A DNA stretch of 8,451 nt from GCA-002701945 sp964442015 (GTDB lineage: Bacteria; Fidelibacterota; Marinisomatia; Marinisomatales; TCS55). Below, in pieces: positions 1 through 7,099 of this stretch. A program made the position numbers and the translations under genes. The stretch lies in contig CAYTYA010000076.1 in NCBI GenBank assembly GCA_964442015.1, positions 1 to 8,451 on the forward strand. The letters run 5' to 3'. Numbering within the stretch: the stretch's first letter is position 1; the number at the start of each line of letters is the position of its first letter. A model generated the notes under the pieces. That model saw nothing but the letters and a program-made list of their open reading frames with translations, had not been told where the DNA came from and did no database searches.

Positions 1-1266
1 ATTATACTTTGGTTGCTGATTAATAATCCAGCGATTGCCTTAATGATCTTAAGTCTTACAGCTATCATTAAAGGCTATTTAATTAATTATTTTCCTGTTG
101 TTGAAGTTGTTGATATAACAGTTATTGCTACCTTAATTATTTGGCTAGGGTTGGTTAAAATATTACTGGAAGGTAATTGGAAATTTCCTAGTGAACCGAC
201 ATCCATAGTTTATCTGTTTTTAATTTTTGGTCTATTGCTGGGAATTTCATATATGTACACAGCCTCCCCCGATTATGGTTTCAGAAAAATACTTCGATTT
301 AATACGTTTGCAGTTACAATGTTTATTTCACCACTTCTTATCATAAAATCACCCGCAGATTCTAAACGATTACTATCATATTTCTATTTTTTATTAGTTA
401 TAATAATTGGCATTATGCTATTACAGTTTGTTTATTTTCTGAAATGGGGTGATTTTGCAATAGTTCTAGCATACTGGAACAGAATATCAATCCCTGGAGC
501 AAATCCGATACAAGTAAGTCGTTATCTGGCGATTGGTGCTGCAATGATGATAGCACTTTTGATAAGAAATAGGCCTTCCCAGAGCCTACATTATTTTGCT
601 ATTTTATTTGTGATTTTATTAAGCATCATATTATCTGGATCCAGAGGTCCTCTTGTTAGTATAATAATTGGATCAATAGTATATGCAATTCTTTATGAAA
701 GAAAAAACTCATCCCGCATATTTGGATATGGTATTCTCGCGATCGGAACCATAATTACATTGTTACTATTATTGCCTGAAAGTTTAACACAACGCTTTTT
801 TGATATTTCTCAAGGTTCAGTAATAATGACCCAACAAGGAGTGCGACGAATAAGTACAATTGCAACAAGATATGAATTTTGGTCTATGTCTATACAAGCA
901 TGGTTTTCATCCATAACGAGTTTTTTTATTGGGTTAGGTGCTGGCGGTTTTAGTTCCTTATTTATTTGGCGGGATTGGCACTGGTATCCACATAACTTAT
1001 TTTTTGAAATTATTGCTGAATTAGGATTGATTGGTCTGGTTATAGGGGTATTATTTATAATAAAATCTTATCAAATAATTAATAAAGGAATCCAGCGGGG
1101 ATCTTTCACAGATCATTCTGCTTTATGGGTAGCTGGCACTGTTGTTATGTTTATTGCTGCACAATTTTCAGGTGATATTAATGATAATAGAATTCTCTGG
1201 ATGTTTATTGGTATATCAATAGCATCTACCCACGTAGATAATTTATATGGTCTGGGTGCTGATTAA
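1..1266 (+). CDS. O-antigen polymerase/ligase family membrane protein (Wzy-like), 5' end outside window
   Basis: This is a polytopic inner-membrane protein of the O-antigen ligase/polymerase superfamily (Wzy_C type). The frame is open from base 1 to the TAA at 1264. A TTG at 13 would give 417 residues, but there is no stop upstream of it, so the true start probably lies outside the window. Residue numbers here count from that TTG. Nearly the whole chain is hydrophobic, with about ten or more membrane segments. Family marks are a GANPI segment (162-166), the LSGSRGP motif (207-213), and a long periplasmic loop followed by YPHNLFFEIIAELGLIGL (325-342), where the His and the Glu-x-Gly-like pattern are characteristic. 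Known family members polymerise lipid-linked repeat units on the periplasmic face or ligate the polymer to lipid A core. Because a Wzx flippase follows directly, polymerase is the more likely role. Sequence alone does not separate polymerase from ligase. Confidence 0.85.
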   Translation: MILWLLINNPAIALMILSLTAIIKGYLINYFPVVEVVDITVIATLIIWLGLVKILLEGNWKFPSEPTSIVYLFLIFGLLLGISYMYTASPDYGFRKILRFNTFAVTMFISPLLIIKSPADSKRLLSYFYFLLVIIIGIMLLQFVYFLKWGDFAIVLAYWNRISIPGANPIQVSRYLAIGAAMMIALLIRNRPSQSLHYFAILFVILLSIILSGSRGPLVSIIIGSIVYAILYERKNSSRIFGYGILAIGTIITLLLLLPESLTQRFFDISQGSVIMTQQGVRRISTIATRYEFWSMSIQAWFSSITSFFIGLGAGGFSSLFIWRDWHWYPHNLFFEIIAELGLIGLVIGVLFIIKSYQIINKGIQRGSFTDHSALWVAGTVVMFIAAQFSGDINDNRILWMFIGISIASTHVDNLYGLGAD

Positions 1267-1380
1267 TTATACCTTAACTATTATATTAAAATTTATCAAA
1301 TAATGATATGGCACCGTACTGTACTAATATGTCTTATTAATTTTACTTGTAATCATCTAAACAGCATGAAAAATAGTTAA

Positions 1381-2817
1381 ATGAACTGGTTGAATAAGCA
1401 TTTATCATTGAAAGCCGATTTGATGGTGACTTTACTTAATGGTGTAATTGTTATAGGTGGTGTATTTGTTTTAAATGGTTTAATTGCTCGTATTCATGGA
1501 TTAGATGTTTTGGGTGAATTCTTGCTGATAAAAAGGACTTTATCAGCTGGTGTTGGGATATTGTTAGTCGGAGTAAATATTGCTCTTCCGAATTATTTAA
1601 GTAGAAATTTTGAAAAGTCTTATGCTGATAATGCCTTTATATTATTTTTATTAATCACTGTCCCAATGACGATATTGTTAATTATGGGTATTCTTTTTTT
1701 TAATATAAAGGGATTTTATTCAAATCAATTTTGGATATATGTTCTCTTTTCTCTTGGAATGAGTGCGCAATTTATTACTTATGCTTTATACCGGGGTTAT
1801 ATGAATATGGTTGGTGCAAATGTTTTTCAGTTATTAGGAACAGCCATCATTCCAATAGTTGTCTTTATATCAGTGGCAACACTCAATGATGGTTTATTCT
1901 GGATAGGTTGTAGCGTTACAACTATTATGGTATTTGCATTTTTATTTCGTAATAAAGGGATTCATTTAGCTGCAATAACTTTTCACCACTCAAAAAAAAT
2001 AATTATTTATGGGGTTGAACGGATTCCAAGCTTTGTTGCCCAATTTATATTATTAGCTGGTATTCCTATATATCTAGCTCAAAAAGTAAACTTCGAAAGT
2101 GTAGCTTACTTTATTTCAAGTTTGAGTTTAGTAAGACTTTCATTAATAATTGTAAATCCTGTTGGGTTAGTATCATTACCAAGAATTTCTAATAAATTGG
2201 CTAGTGGTTCAATAGAAGTAGTAACTAATAATTTAATAATACTTTTTAAAGCCGGAATTATTATTAGTTTAATAGGAACAACATATATTTATTTAAATGC
2301 TTCTTTGATCTTGAAATTCTGGCTGGGTGAATTTAGTAATGAAGGAGTTAAAATATTAAAATCGGTAATTATAGCATTACCTTTTTATACATTTTCTGGT
2401 TTAACTCGAAGTCCAATTGATGCTATATCGAAAAAAGGATATAATTCAATAATATATGGTATAGCTGCTATATCAATGATTATAGTAATTATAATAGGTA
2501 GAAAATTTGGTTATGATTTATTAAATATAGCTTTAATAGGTTTCCTTGTTAGTAACATGATAGCCGGATTTGGCAGCAATTATTTTATACAAAAACTTTA
2601 TAAAGTTAAACTATGGGATTTTGAATTATTTCGTGATATTGTAATTAGTTTATTAATAATGTTAATAATAAATCAGATATTTTCATTTTTCTATTTTTCA
2701 AAATTTGCCCATTTCCTATTTACAAGTGTGACCTATGTCATAATTGGAACTATAGTTTTCATATTAATTAAAACTGGTTGGGTTGCTGAATTGAAATCAA
2801 AATTGTATACTTTTTAA
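1381..2817 (+). CDS. Wzx-type polysaccharide (lipid-linked oligosaccharide) flippase
   Basis: This 478-residue protein is predicted to lie in the inner membrane with 12-14 helices and short polar loops. It fits the MOP superfamily oligosaccharide flippases (Polysacc_synt / Wzx), which move undecaprenyl-diphosphate-linked repeat units to the periplasmic face. The N-terminus is typical: an amphipathic start, a first helix (about 15-35), then the loop RIHGLDVLGEFLLIKRTLS (37-55), equivalent to the 'G..glG.f.l....' region of the family. A second repeat of the fold begins near VERIPSFVAQF (about 212-222), and WLGEF occurs near residue 315. The length matches the usual 420-500 residues. The start is the ATG directly after an in-frame TAA (1378-1380), with no Shine-Dalgarno sequence. 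The gap to the Wzy-like gene is 114 bp and to the GT4 gene 62 bp, consistent with one operon. Its base composition is the most AT-rich in the window (13 G+C in bases 2461-2520). Confidence 0.9.
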   Translation: MNWLNKHLSLKADLMVTLLNGVIVIGGVFVLNGLIARIHGLDVLGEFLLIKRTLSAGVGILLVGVNIALPNYLSRNFEKSYADNAFILFLLITVPMTILLIMGILFFNIKGFYSNQFWIYVLFSLGMSAQFITYALYRGYMNMVGANVFQLLGTAIIPIVVFISVATLNDGLFWIGCSVTTIMVFAFLFRNKGIHLAAITFHHSKKIIIYGVERIPSFVAQFILLAGIPIYLAQKVNFESVAYFISSLSLVRLSLIIVNPVGLVSLPRISNKLASGSIEVVTNNLIILFKAGIIISLIGTTYIYLNASLILKFWLGEFSNEGVKILKSVIIALPFYTFSGLTRSPIDAISKKGYNSIIYGIAAISMIIVIIIGRKFGYDLLNIALIGFLVSNMIAGFGSNYFIQKLYKVKLWDFELFRDIVISLLIMLIINQIFSFFYFSKFAHFLFTSVTYVIIGTIVFILIKTGWVAELKSKLYTF

Positions 2818-2879
2818 AAGGTATACTATTATCAGAAACATTTATTGTGACTTGCTGAAAAAAAATCTCAAATTGAAGT

Positions 2880-4049
2880 ATGAGTAGAAGTTTAGGTAAT
2901 TCAAAATGGATAGTAGTCGCGAGTTCTGTTCACCGTTGGGATGATACTCGGATATTATATCGTCAAGCTGTATCTTTATCTGCTTTAGGAAAAGTTGCTT
3001 TGTTTGCGCCTGCGCCGTTTCGGAAAAAAAAAATTGGTAATATTACCATTATAGGCATTCCTCCTTGGCACCACAAACATCAACGCATTCGTTTAATTAC
3101 CGGTTTGTATATTACTTTTCGAAATAATATTAAACATATAAAAAGCATCCACGTACATGACCCAGAACTTTTACCTGTAATTTATCTACTGCATCATAAG
3201 AATAAACACCTAGGTCTTATATATGATATGCACGAAAACTATAAAGAATTAATTTATAGTAAGTTATGGATTCCTTCTTTTCTTAGATCGGTAATAAAGA
3301 AAATATATATTTGGATAGAAGAAAAAGTCATTCCTGAAATTTCAGGCGCTATTTATTCGCCAAAGGATTTAAAAAATAATTTATTGAGTTTGAACAGTAG
3401 GGTAGCTAGAATAGAAAATTATCCAATACTAAAGCGCGAATCAGCTATTCATAATTTAGATGAAATAAAAAGAGAGAATAATAAAGTAGTTTATCTTGGT
3501 GAGATGCGGAGGATTCGAGGCATTTTGGAATTGATAGAGGCAATAAAAGTTGTTTCAAAAACGATAAAAAATATTAGGTTAGAATTTATTGGTAGAGCTG
3601 TGCCATCAAATTTTGAATGGGAAATCAAATCTAAGATCCAACAATTGAATCTGGAATCTTATATTTCAGTTAGAGGTCATTTACCTTATGATGAAGCCTT
3701 GGGATTAGCTCGTGATGCTAATATAGGCATAGTTACTTTTCTACCTACGCCGAATAATTTAAGTTGTCTTCCAAATAAGTTATTTGAATATATGCAATTA
3801 TGCCTTCCTGTGATTGCTTCTAATTTCCCTCATTATGCAGATATTATCGGAAAAAGTAATTGTGGATTGTTGGTTGATCCAAGCGATCCTAATTCTATTG
3901 CTTTAGGTATTATAAAATTATTATCAGATCCCGATCTCTCTAAGAAAATGGGAAATAATGGGAGAAGAGCTGTTGATAATGAGTATAATTGGGAAAATGA
4001 ATCCAATAAACTATTGAATTTCTATTACGAAAATCTTTCAGTTAATTAA
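2880..4049 (+). CDS. Glycosyltransferase family 4 (GT-B fold)
   Basis: This 389-residue cytoplasmic, peripheral-membrane glycosyltransferase has the usual GT4 length and no membrane helices. The N-terminal acceptor domain opens with IVVASSVHRWDDTRI (11-25) and carries HVHDPELLPV (91-100) and YDMHENY (115-121), all typical of this GT4 subgroup. The C-terminal donor domain begins near VVYLGEMRRIRGI (203-215) and includes ANIGIVTFLPTPNN (280-293), LPNKLFEYM (297-305), PVIASNFP (310-317) and GLLVDPSD (329-336). Such enzymes retain the anomeric configuration and move a sugar from a nucleotide donor to the growing lipid-linked repeat unit; donor and acceptor here cannot be told. In the EX7E pattern the second Glu (E303) is present but position 295 is Ser. 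The start ATG is the first after an in-frame TGA (2874-2876) and has no Shine-Dalgarno sequence. A run of ten A bases (3024-3033) lies in the codons for residues 49-52. Confidence 0.9.
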   Translation: MSRSLGNSKWIVVASSVHRWDDTRILYRQAVSLSALGKVALFAPAPFRKKKIGNITIIGIPPWHHKHQRIRLITGLYITFRNNIKHIKSIHVHDPELLPVIYLLHHKNKHLGLIYDMHENYKELIYSKLWIPSFLRSVIKKIYIWIEEKVIPEISGAIYSPKDLKNNLLSLNSRVARIENYPILKRESAIHNLDEIKRENNKVVYLGEMRRIRGILELIEAIKVVSKTIKNIRLEFIGRAVPSNFEWEIKSKIQQLNLESYISVRGHLPYDEALGLARDANIGIVTFLPTPNNLSCLPNKLFEYMQLCLPVIASNFPHYADIIGKSNCGLLVDPSDPNSIALGIIKLLSDPDLSKKMGNNGRRAVDNEYNWENESNKLLNFYYENLSVN

Positions 4050-4127
4050 TTATGATAGTTTCTTTATTGGCTTCAGCCATCAAAAATATATAGTGATAAT
4101 CTAACATTTAAACTTACAGTAACTATA

Positions 4128-4421
4128 GTGCATGCGGCCTTAACTAACAATCCATCTAGTTCAAAAGAAAGTGTAGAATATGCTTAGTCCTACTGTATCT
4201 GTTCCAACTTTCCTTTGTATGAAAAATTATTGAATGAATACCAAACTGGTATTACAGTTGATCCGATAGATGTCAGGACTGCTGCAAAAGAAATCTCTAA
4301 TATATTGGAAGATTCATTTAAATACGATACTATATCAAAAAACGGACTTTCATCACTTGAAAGCTGTTATAATTGTGCTACTCAAAAAGAGAAACTGTTT
4401 GAATTAATAAAAACAATATAA
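4128..4421 (+). pseudogene. Decayed 3' remnant of a second GT4 glycosyltransferase
   Basis: The reading frame ending at TAA 4419-4421 encodes SNFPLYEKLLNEYQTGITVD and following residues up to a C-terminal YNCATQKEKLFELIKTI. This lines up with the intact upstream GT4, where SNFPHYADIIGKSNCGLLVD, then NNGRRAVDNEYNW and a KLLNFYYENL tail occur in the same order and spacing. The match continues upstream in the same frame across a TAG stop (4185-4187): IVHAALTNN (4128-4154) corresponds to IVTFLPTPNN, and SKESVEY (4161-4181) to NKLFEY. Around the stop a one-base shifted frame reads MLSPTVSV, as in intact 'EYM..G.PTVSV' segments, so a frameshift or small deletion is likely as well. The rest of the enzyme, including the whole acceptor domain, is missing. 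A 68-residue open frame from TTG 4215 remains but would cover only the last part of the donor domain. The GT2 gene begins 2 bp after its stop. At base level the remnant differs widely from the neighbouring gene, so it is not a recent copy. Confidence 0.8.
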
Positions 4422-4423
4422 TT

Positions 4424-5491
4424 ATGAAAATTTTACTAATTGTATTTTGGATAAGTGGATGCTTGATCATTTATTCGACCGTGATTTATTTTTTCCTATT
4501 AAAGTTATTTAAACAAAATCATTACAAGAGAAATAATCAGTATTTACCAAGTATCTCAATTATTATATGTGCTTACAATGAAGAGAAAAGTATTGCTTCA
4601 AAATTACAAAATACTTGGGAACTTGATTATCCATTGGAAAAGATGCAAATCATAGTTGCAGATGATGGTTCAACGGATAAAACAGTAGAAATAGCTAATG
4701 GATTTGATTTTGTTGAAATATTGAAGCTACCCAGAGCAGGGAAAACCAGCGCTCAGAATGAAGCAGTAAAAATTGCAGAAAATGACATATTGATTTTTAG
4801 CGATGCAAATAATACTTATAAAGTGGATGCGTTAAAAAAATTGGTTAGAAATTTTGCGGATGAAAGGGTTGGCGTTGTATGTGGAGAATTACAATATAAT
4901 GAAAAAAATTCAGGTGAAAACTTTTATTGGGAATATGAAGTTGCCATCAAGAAGAAAGAAAGTAAAAACGGTTGGTTACTGGGCGCCAACGGCAGTATTT
5001 ACGCTGTACTGAGAAAAGCTTTTGTAACCTTACCAGAAGATTCAATCAGCGATCATTTAGAACCGATAATGGTATACAGTAATGGCTTGGATGTTATTTA
5101 TGAACCGGAAGCTATCGCAATTGAAGATGTCCCCGATAATGTATTTCACAGAAAAAGACGAATTATACTTAGAAGCTTAATAACCATGAAGTATGTGTTA
5201 TCACTATTAAATCCTTTCAAAAAAAGATCGATTTTTATCCCCTACGTTTCTCATAAACTGATTCGATGGTTTTTACCTTTTTTTCTAATGATAATATTTT
5301 TCACAACTTGTTTGCTGATGAGTAATACCAATATCTATAGTTATTTTTTTACGGTACAGATTATATTTTATTTATTTGGATGGCTATTTCACCCTGTTCG
5401 GTATTTTTTTCAGGTTAATTTGGCCTCTTTACTTGCTGTTATTGATTGGTTAATTGGCCGACGCCAAAATACCTGGGATGTAGTACGTTAA
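4424..5491 (+). CDS. Membrane-anchored glycosyltransferase family 2
   Basis: This 355-residue protein has a GT-A fold GT2 domain between membrane segments. An N-terminal helix (about 3-28) is followed by the catalytic domain, starting SISIIICAYNEEKSI (43-57). It has ADDGSTD (79-85) for nucleotide binding, FSDANN (125-130) in the DxD position, GANGSIYA (187-194) and SDHLEP (209-214), whose Asp is the likely catalytic base. Two or three C-terminal helices follow (about 280-343), and the tail RRQNTWDVVR is common in membrane GT2 enzymes. It would add a sugar to the lipid-linked repeat unit on the cytoplasmic face; the sugar is unknown. The processive-synthase QxxRW motif is replaced by RKRRI (243-247), which argues against a polymerising synthase. 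The start ATG is the first after an in-frame TGA (4400-4402) and lies 2 bp beyond the GT4 remnant, with no Shine-Dalgarno sequence. It is the last gene of this plus-strand run. Confidence 0.9.
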   Translation: MKILLIVFWISGCLIIYSTVIYFFLLKLFKQNHYKRNNQYLPSISIIICAYNEEKSIASKLQNTWELDYPLEKMQIIVADDGSTDKTVEIANGFDFVEILKLPRAGKTSAQNEAVKIAENDILIFSDANNTYKVDALKKLVRNFADERVGVVCGELQYNEKNSGENFYWEYEVAIKKKESKNGWLLGANGSIYAVLRKAFVTLPEDSISDHLEPIMVYSNGLDVIYEPEAIAIEDVPDNVFHRKRRIILRSLITMKYVLSLLNPFKKRSIFIPYVSHKLIRWFLPFFLMIIFFTTCLLMSNTNIYSYFFTVQIIFYLFGWLFHPVRYFFQVNLASLLAVIDWLIGRRQNTWDVVR

Positions 5492-5503
5492 GATTTTAGG
5501 TCC

Positions 5504-6844
5504 TTACCAATCCCAAATCATCCCAATCATAATTTGATTTCCATCGCTGGAACTATACAATAAATCAAAATGCAGTTTGATGTAACGTGATAAATCATAC
5601 TTAACCGAAAGCGTAATTAAAGTATTTTCATTCACCGGTTCTAGGAGAACTGGCGTATTGTTATCCAAAGCATTATCGCGAAAGTTATAATTATGAAATA
5701 CACTACTACCCAAGCCTGAGCCCTTATTAACAAAATCAACTGTGCCATTGATTAATATTCTGGCGGTGGGGAAAAGGTTTGTTGCAATTCTTAAGACTTG
5801 AGCGCTAGGACCGTAAGGAAAGCCTAATCCCATATCCATTGATGTGAAAGCATTAGTGGTGTCATTGTGCGTATAAACCCATGGACGACTAATAGTATAT
5901 TCTAGACGAAAATCAGGTATAAAAGGTTTTGCAGATGGTACCCAGTGCAGTCCTGATTGAAAGACGAATTTATTTCCCCACCAGGGATCTAATATCTTTT
6001 TCCAGGTTAATTCATCCCATAAAAGTGTCTGATAGATTCTTAAACCTGATCTGATTCTCCAAGAATAATCAAGACTAATAAATAGGTTATCCTGATCTCC
6101 ACGGTTGTGTTCACTGGCCCAATACCAATGCAGTGGAATTAGGTAATCAAAATCTATATTCCGATTTCCGTAAATGACCATTTCTGTAATCGATAGTGTA
6201 AAATTACTGTTAATATCTATTTCTCCTCTATGAGCAGCAATATATTTGTTTGGGGTTATTTTTCTTTTGTGTACTTCATAAGGAGTAAAGGGCATAAGCG
6301 AACCGTGCATAAACTTGAATCGAATCTTTGATATATTTGTCTGCAAACTGACAAATGCGAAAGGCTGCCCATTTCCCGAGAGAATCGGTGAGTGAAATGG
6401 CGACCAGCCCCAACTATGATTTTGTTTGCCTAAATCAAATTGTATTTGGTCAAAAATAATGGATATGCCTGCCTGTGTATTATACCAAAATATCCAATTT
6501 ACTTCTGGAAAATACTTAGCCCATTCGTTATTATATGTATCCCAGTTTATTGTGTCTGGGGGTAATACAGATTCAATCGCCAATGTTTCATTATTCCAAA
6601 CAAGCCGATTCATAGAAAATTGNNNNNNNNNNNNNNNNNNNNNNNNNNNNNNNNNNNNNNNNNNNNNNNNNNNNNNNNNNNNNNNNNNNNNNNNNNNNNN
6701 NNNNNNNNNNNNNNNNNNNNNNCCAATGGTCGATTGTCTGTATAAGTATGAGTACACACTGTGATCAGATTGTATAGGTATTTGCTGTCCAAATAATGTA
6801 GAACAAACAATAACCGCCAAAGAAAGTTTTACAAATTGCTTCAT
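5504..6844 (-). CDS. Wzi-family capsule assembly outer-membrane beta-barrel protein (interrupted by an assembly gap)
   Basis: Translation gives about 446 residues if the 100-N gap is the true size. The N-terminus (MKQFVKLSLAVIVCSTLFG) is a signal peptide with probable cleavage before QQIPIQ. SVYSYLYRQSTI (29-40) resembles the 'vY.yl.rl...g' opening of Wzi-family proteins. After the gap come alternating polar/hydrophobic strands rich in aromatics, FDLGKQNHSWGWSPFHSPIL (136-155) matching the 'GRq...WG.g....Ll.d' core, then FKFMHGSL (176-183) and DFRLEYTISR (311-320). The last residue is Trp, as expected of a barrel insertion signal. In Escherichia coli, Wzi is an outer-membrane barrel that helps attach capsule to the surface, and I infer that role here. 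The length is close to its roughly 480 residues. ATG 6844 is the first start after an in-frame stop at 6856-6854. The gene is convergent with the GT2 gene and divergent from the phosphotransferase gene, so it is transcribed on its own. Confidence 0.8.
   Translation of the reverse strand: MKQFVKLSLAVIVCSTLFGQQIPIQSDHSVYSYLYRQSTIXXXXXXXXXXXXXXXXXXXXXXXXXXXXXXXXXXQFSMNRLVWNNETLAIESVLPPDTINWDTYNNEWAKYFPEVNWIFWYNTQAGISIIFDQIQFDLGKQNHSWGWSPFHSPILSGNGQPFAFVSLQTNISKIRFKFMHGSLMPFTPYEVHKRKITPNKYIAAHRGEIDINSNFTLSITEMVIYGNRNIDFDYLIPLHWYWASEHNRGDQDNLFISLDYSWRIRSGLRIYQTLLWDELTWKKILDPWWGNKFVFQSGLHWVPSAKPFIPDFRLEYTISRPWVYTHNDTTNAFTSMDMGLGFPYGPSAQVLRIATNLFPTARILINGTVDFVNKGSGLGSSVFHNYNFRDNALDNNTPVLLEPVNENTLITLSVKYDLSRYIKLHFDLLYSSSDGNQIMIGMIWDW
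6623..6722. other. Assembly gap of 100 Ns
   Basis: Exactly 100 consecutive Ns lie within the N-terminal third of the Wzi-like gene. A round 100 is a common placeholder for a gap of unknown length, so the missing sequence may be shorter or longer. With 100 bases the two flanks happen to stay in one reading frame, and both sides look like parts of one Wzi-family protein, but continuity of the gene is not proven by the sequence. Confidence 0.98.
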
Positions 6845-7099
6845 TATGGGAGTTTATTATTTCCGGCTATTTATACAAACAGAAAGAATTTGGGGTAAAT
6901 TATTTTAAAATCCCTACTTGCATGCTATAAAATATGAAATTAATTTTAGTCAACTGCACGGAGTACTATCGGATTAAACGCTAACAGTAATTAATAATTC
7001 CTAATTGTATAAAGGATATTGAAACTGTTATGCGTAAACAACAAGTCGGTGTGACCCAGAGCAATGTGCAGGTCCCACATTTAACATAGATTAACGCTG
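6845..7099. other. Divergent intergenic region between the Wzi-like and phosphotransferase genes
   Basis: This 255-bp region separates two divergently transcribed genes and must hold promoters for both. On the plus side TATAAA occurs at 6926-6931 and at 7008-7013, but neither has a convincing -35 box at normal spacing. A 19-codon open frame runs from ATG 7030 to TAG 7087-7089, just upstream of and out of frame with the phosphotransferase start. It could be a leader peptide or chance. No strong hairpin, known riboswitch or ops/JUMPstart element was recognised. Confidence 0.5.
6870..6899 (-). promoter_or_regulatory. Possible sigma70-like promoter for the Wzi-like gene
   Basis: On the minus strand, TTTACC (6899-6894) and TATAAA (6875-6870) are separated by 18 bases. 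They match 4 of 6 and 5 of 6 positions of the classical -35 and -10 boxes. Transcription would begin near 6863, leaving a leader of about 20 bases before ATG 6844. The surroundings are AT-rich, so chance matches are likely. If the host is of the Bacteroidota the promoter consensus would differ. Confidence 0.3.

Noticed and set aside
1267..1380. A gene remnant or promoter in the gap between the Wzy-like and Wzx genes
   Set aside because: Three-frame reading shows only scattered stops, and no paired promoter boxes stand out; the region looks like plain AT-rich spacer.
4068..4079. TGGC-TTCA-GCCA inverted repeat after the GT4 stop as a terminator
   Set aside because: The stem is only 4 bp and no T-run follows; too weak to call.
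6426..6764. Open frame on the plus strand spanning the N gap
   Set aside because: It lies opposite the Wzi-like gene, about a third of it is Ns, and it resembles no known family; it is an antisense shadow.
6610..6810. Short minus-strand open frame overlapping the start of the Wzi-like gene
   Set aside because: It is in another frame of a well-supported gene, is half Ns, and has no independent coding evidence.
6782..6844. Lipoprotein signal in the Wzi-like protein because of Cys14
   Set aside because: The residues before Cys (VIV) do not fit a lipobox; an ordinary signal peptide followed by QQIPIQ fits better.
6957..6973. Possible ops/JUMPstart-like element in the divergent spacer (GGAGTACTATCGG)
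   Set aside because: It resembles the RfaH recruitment element only loosely, and the rest of the JUMPstart sequence is absent.
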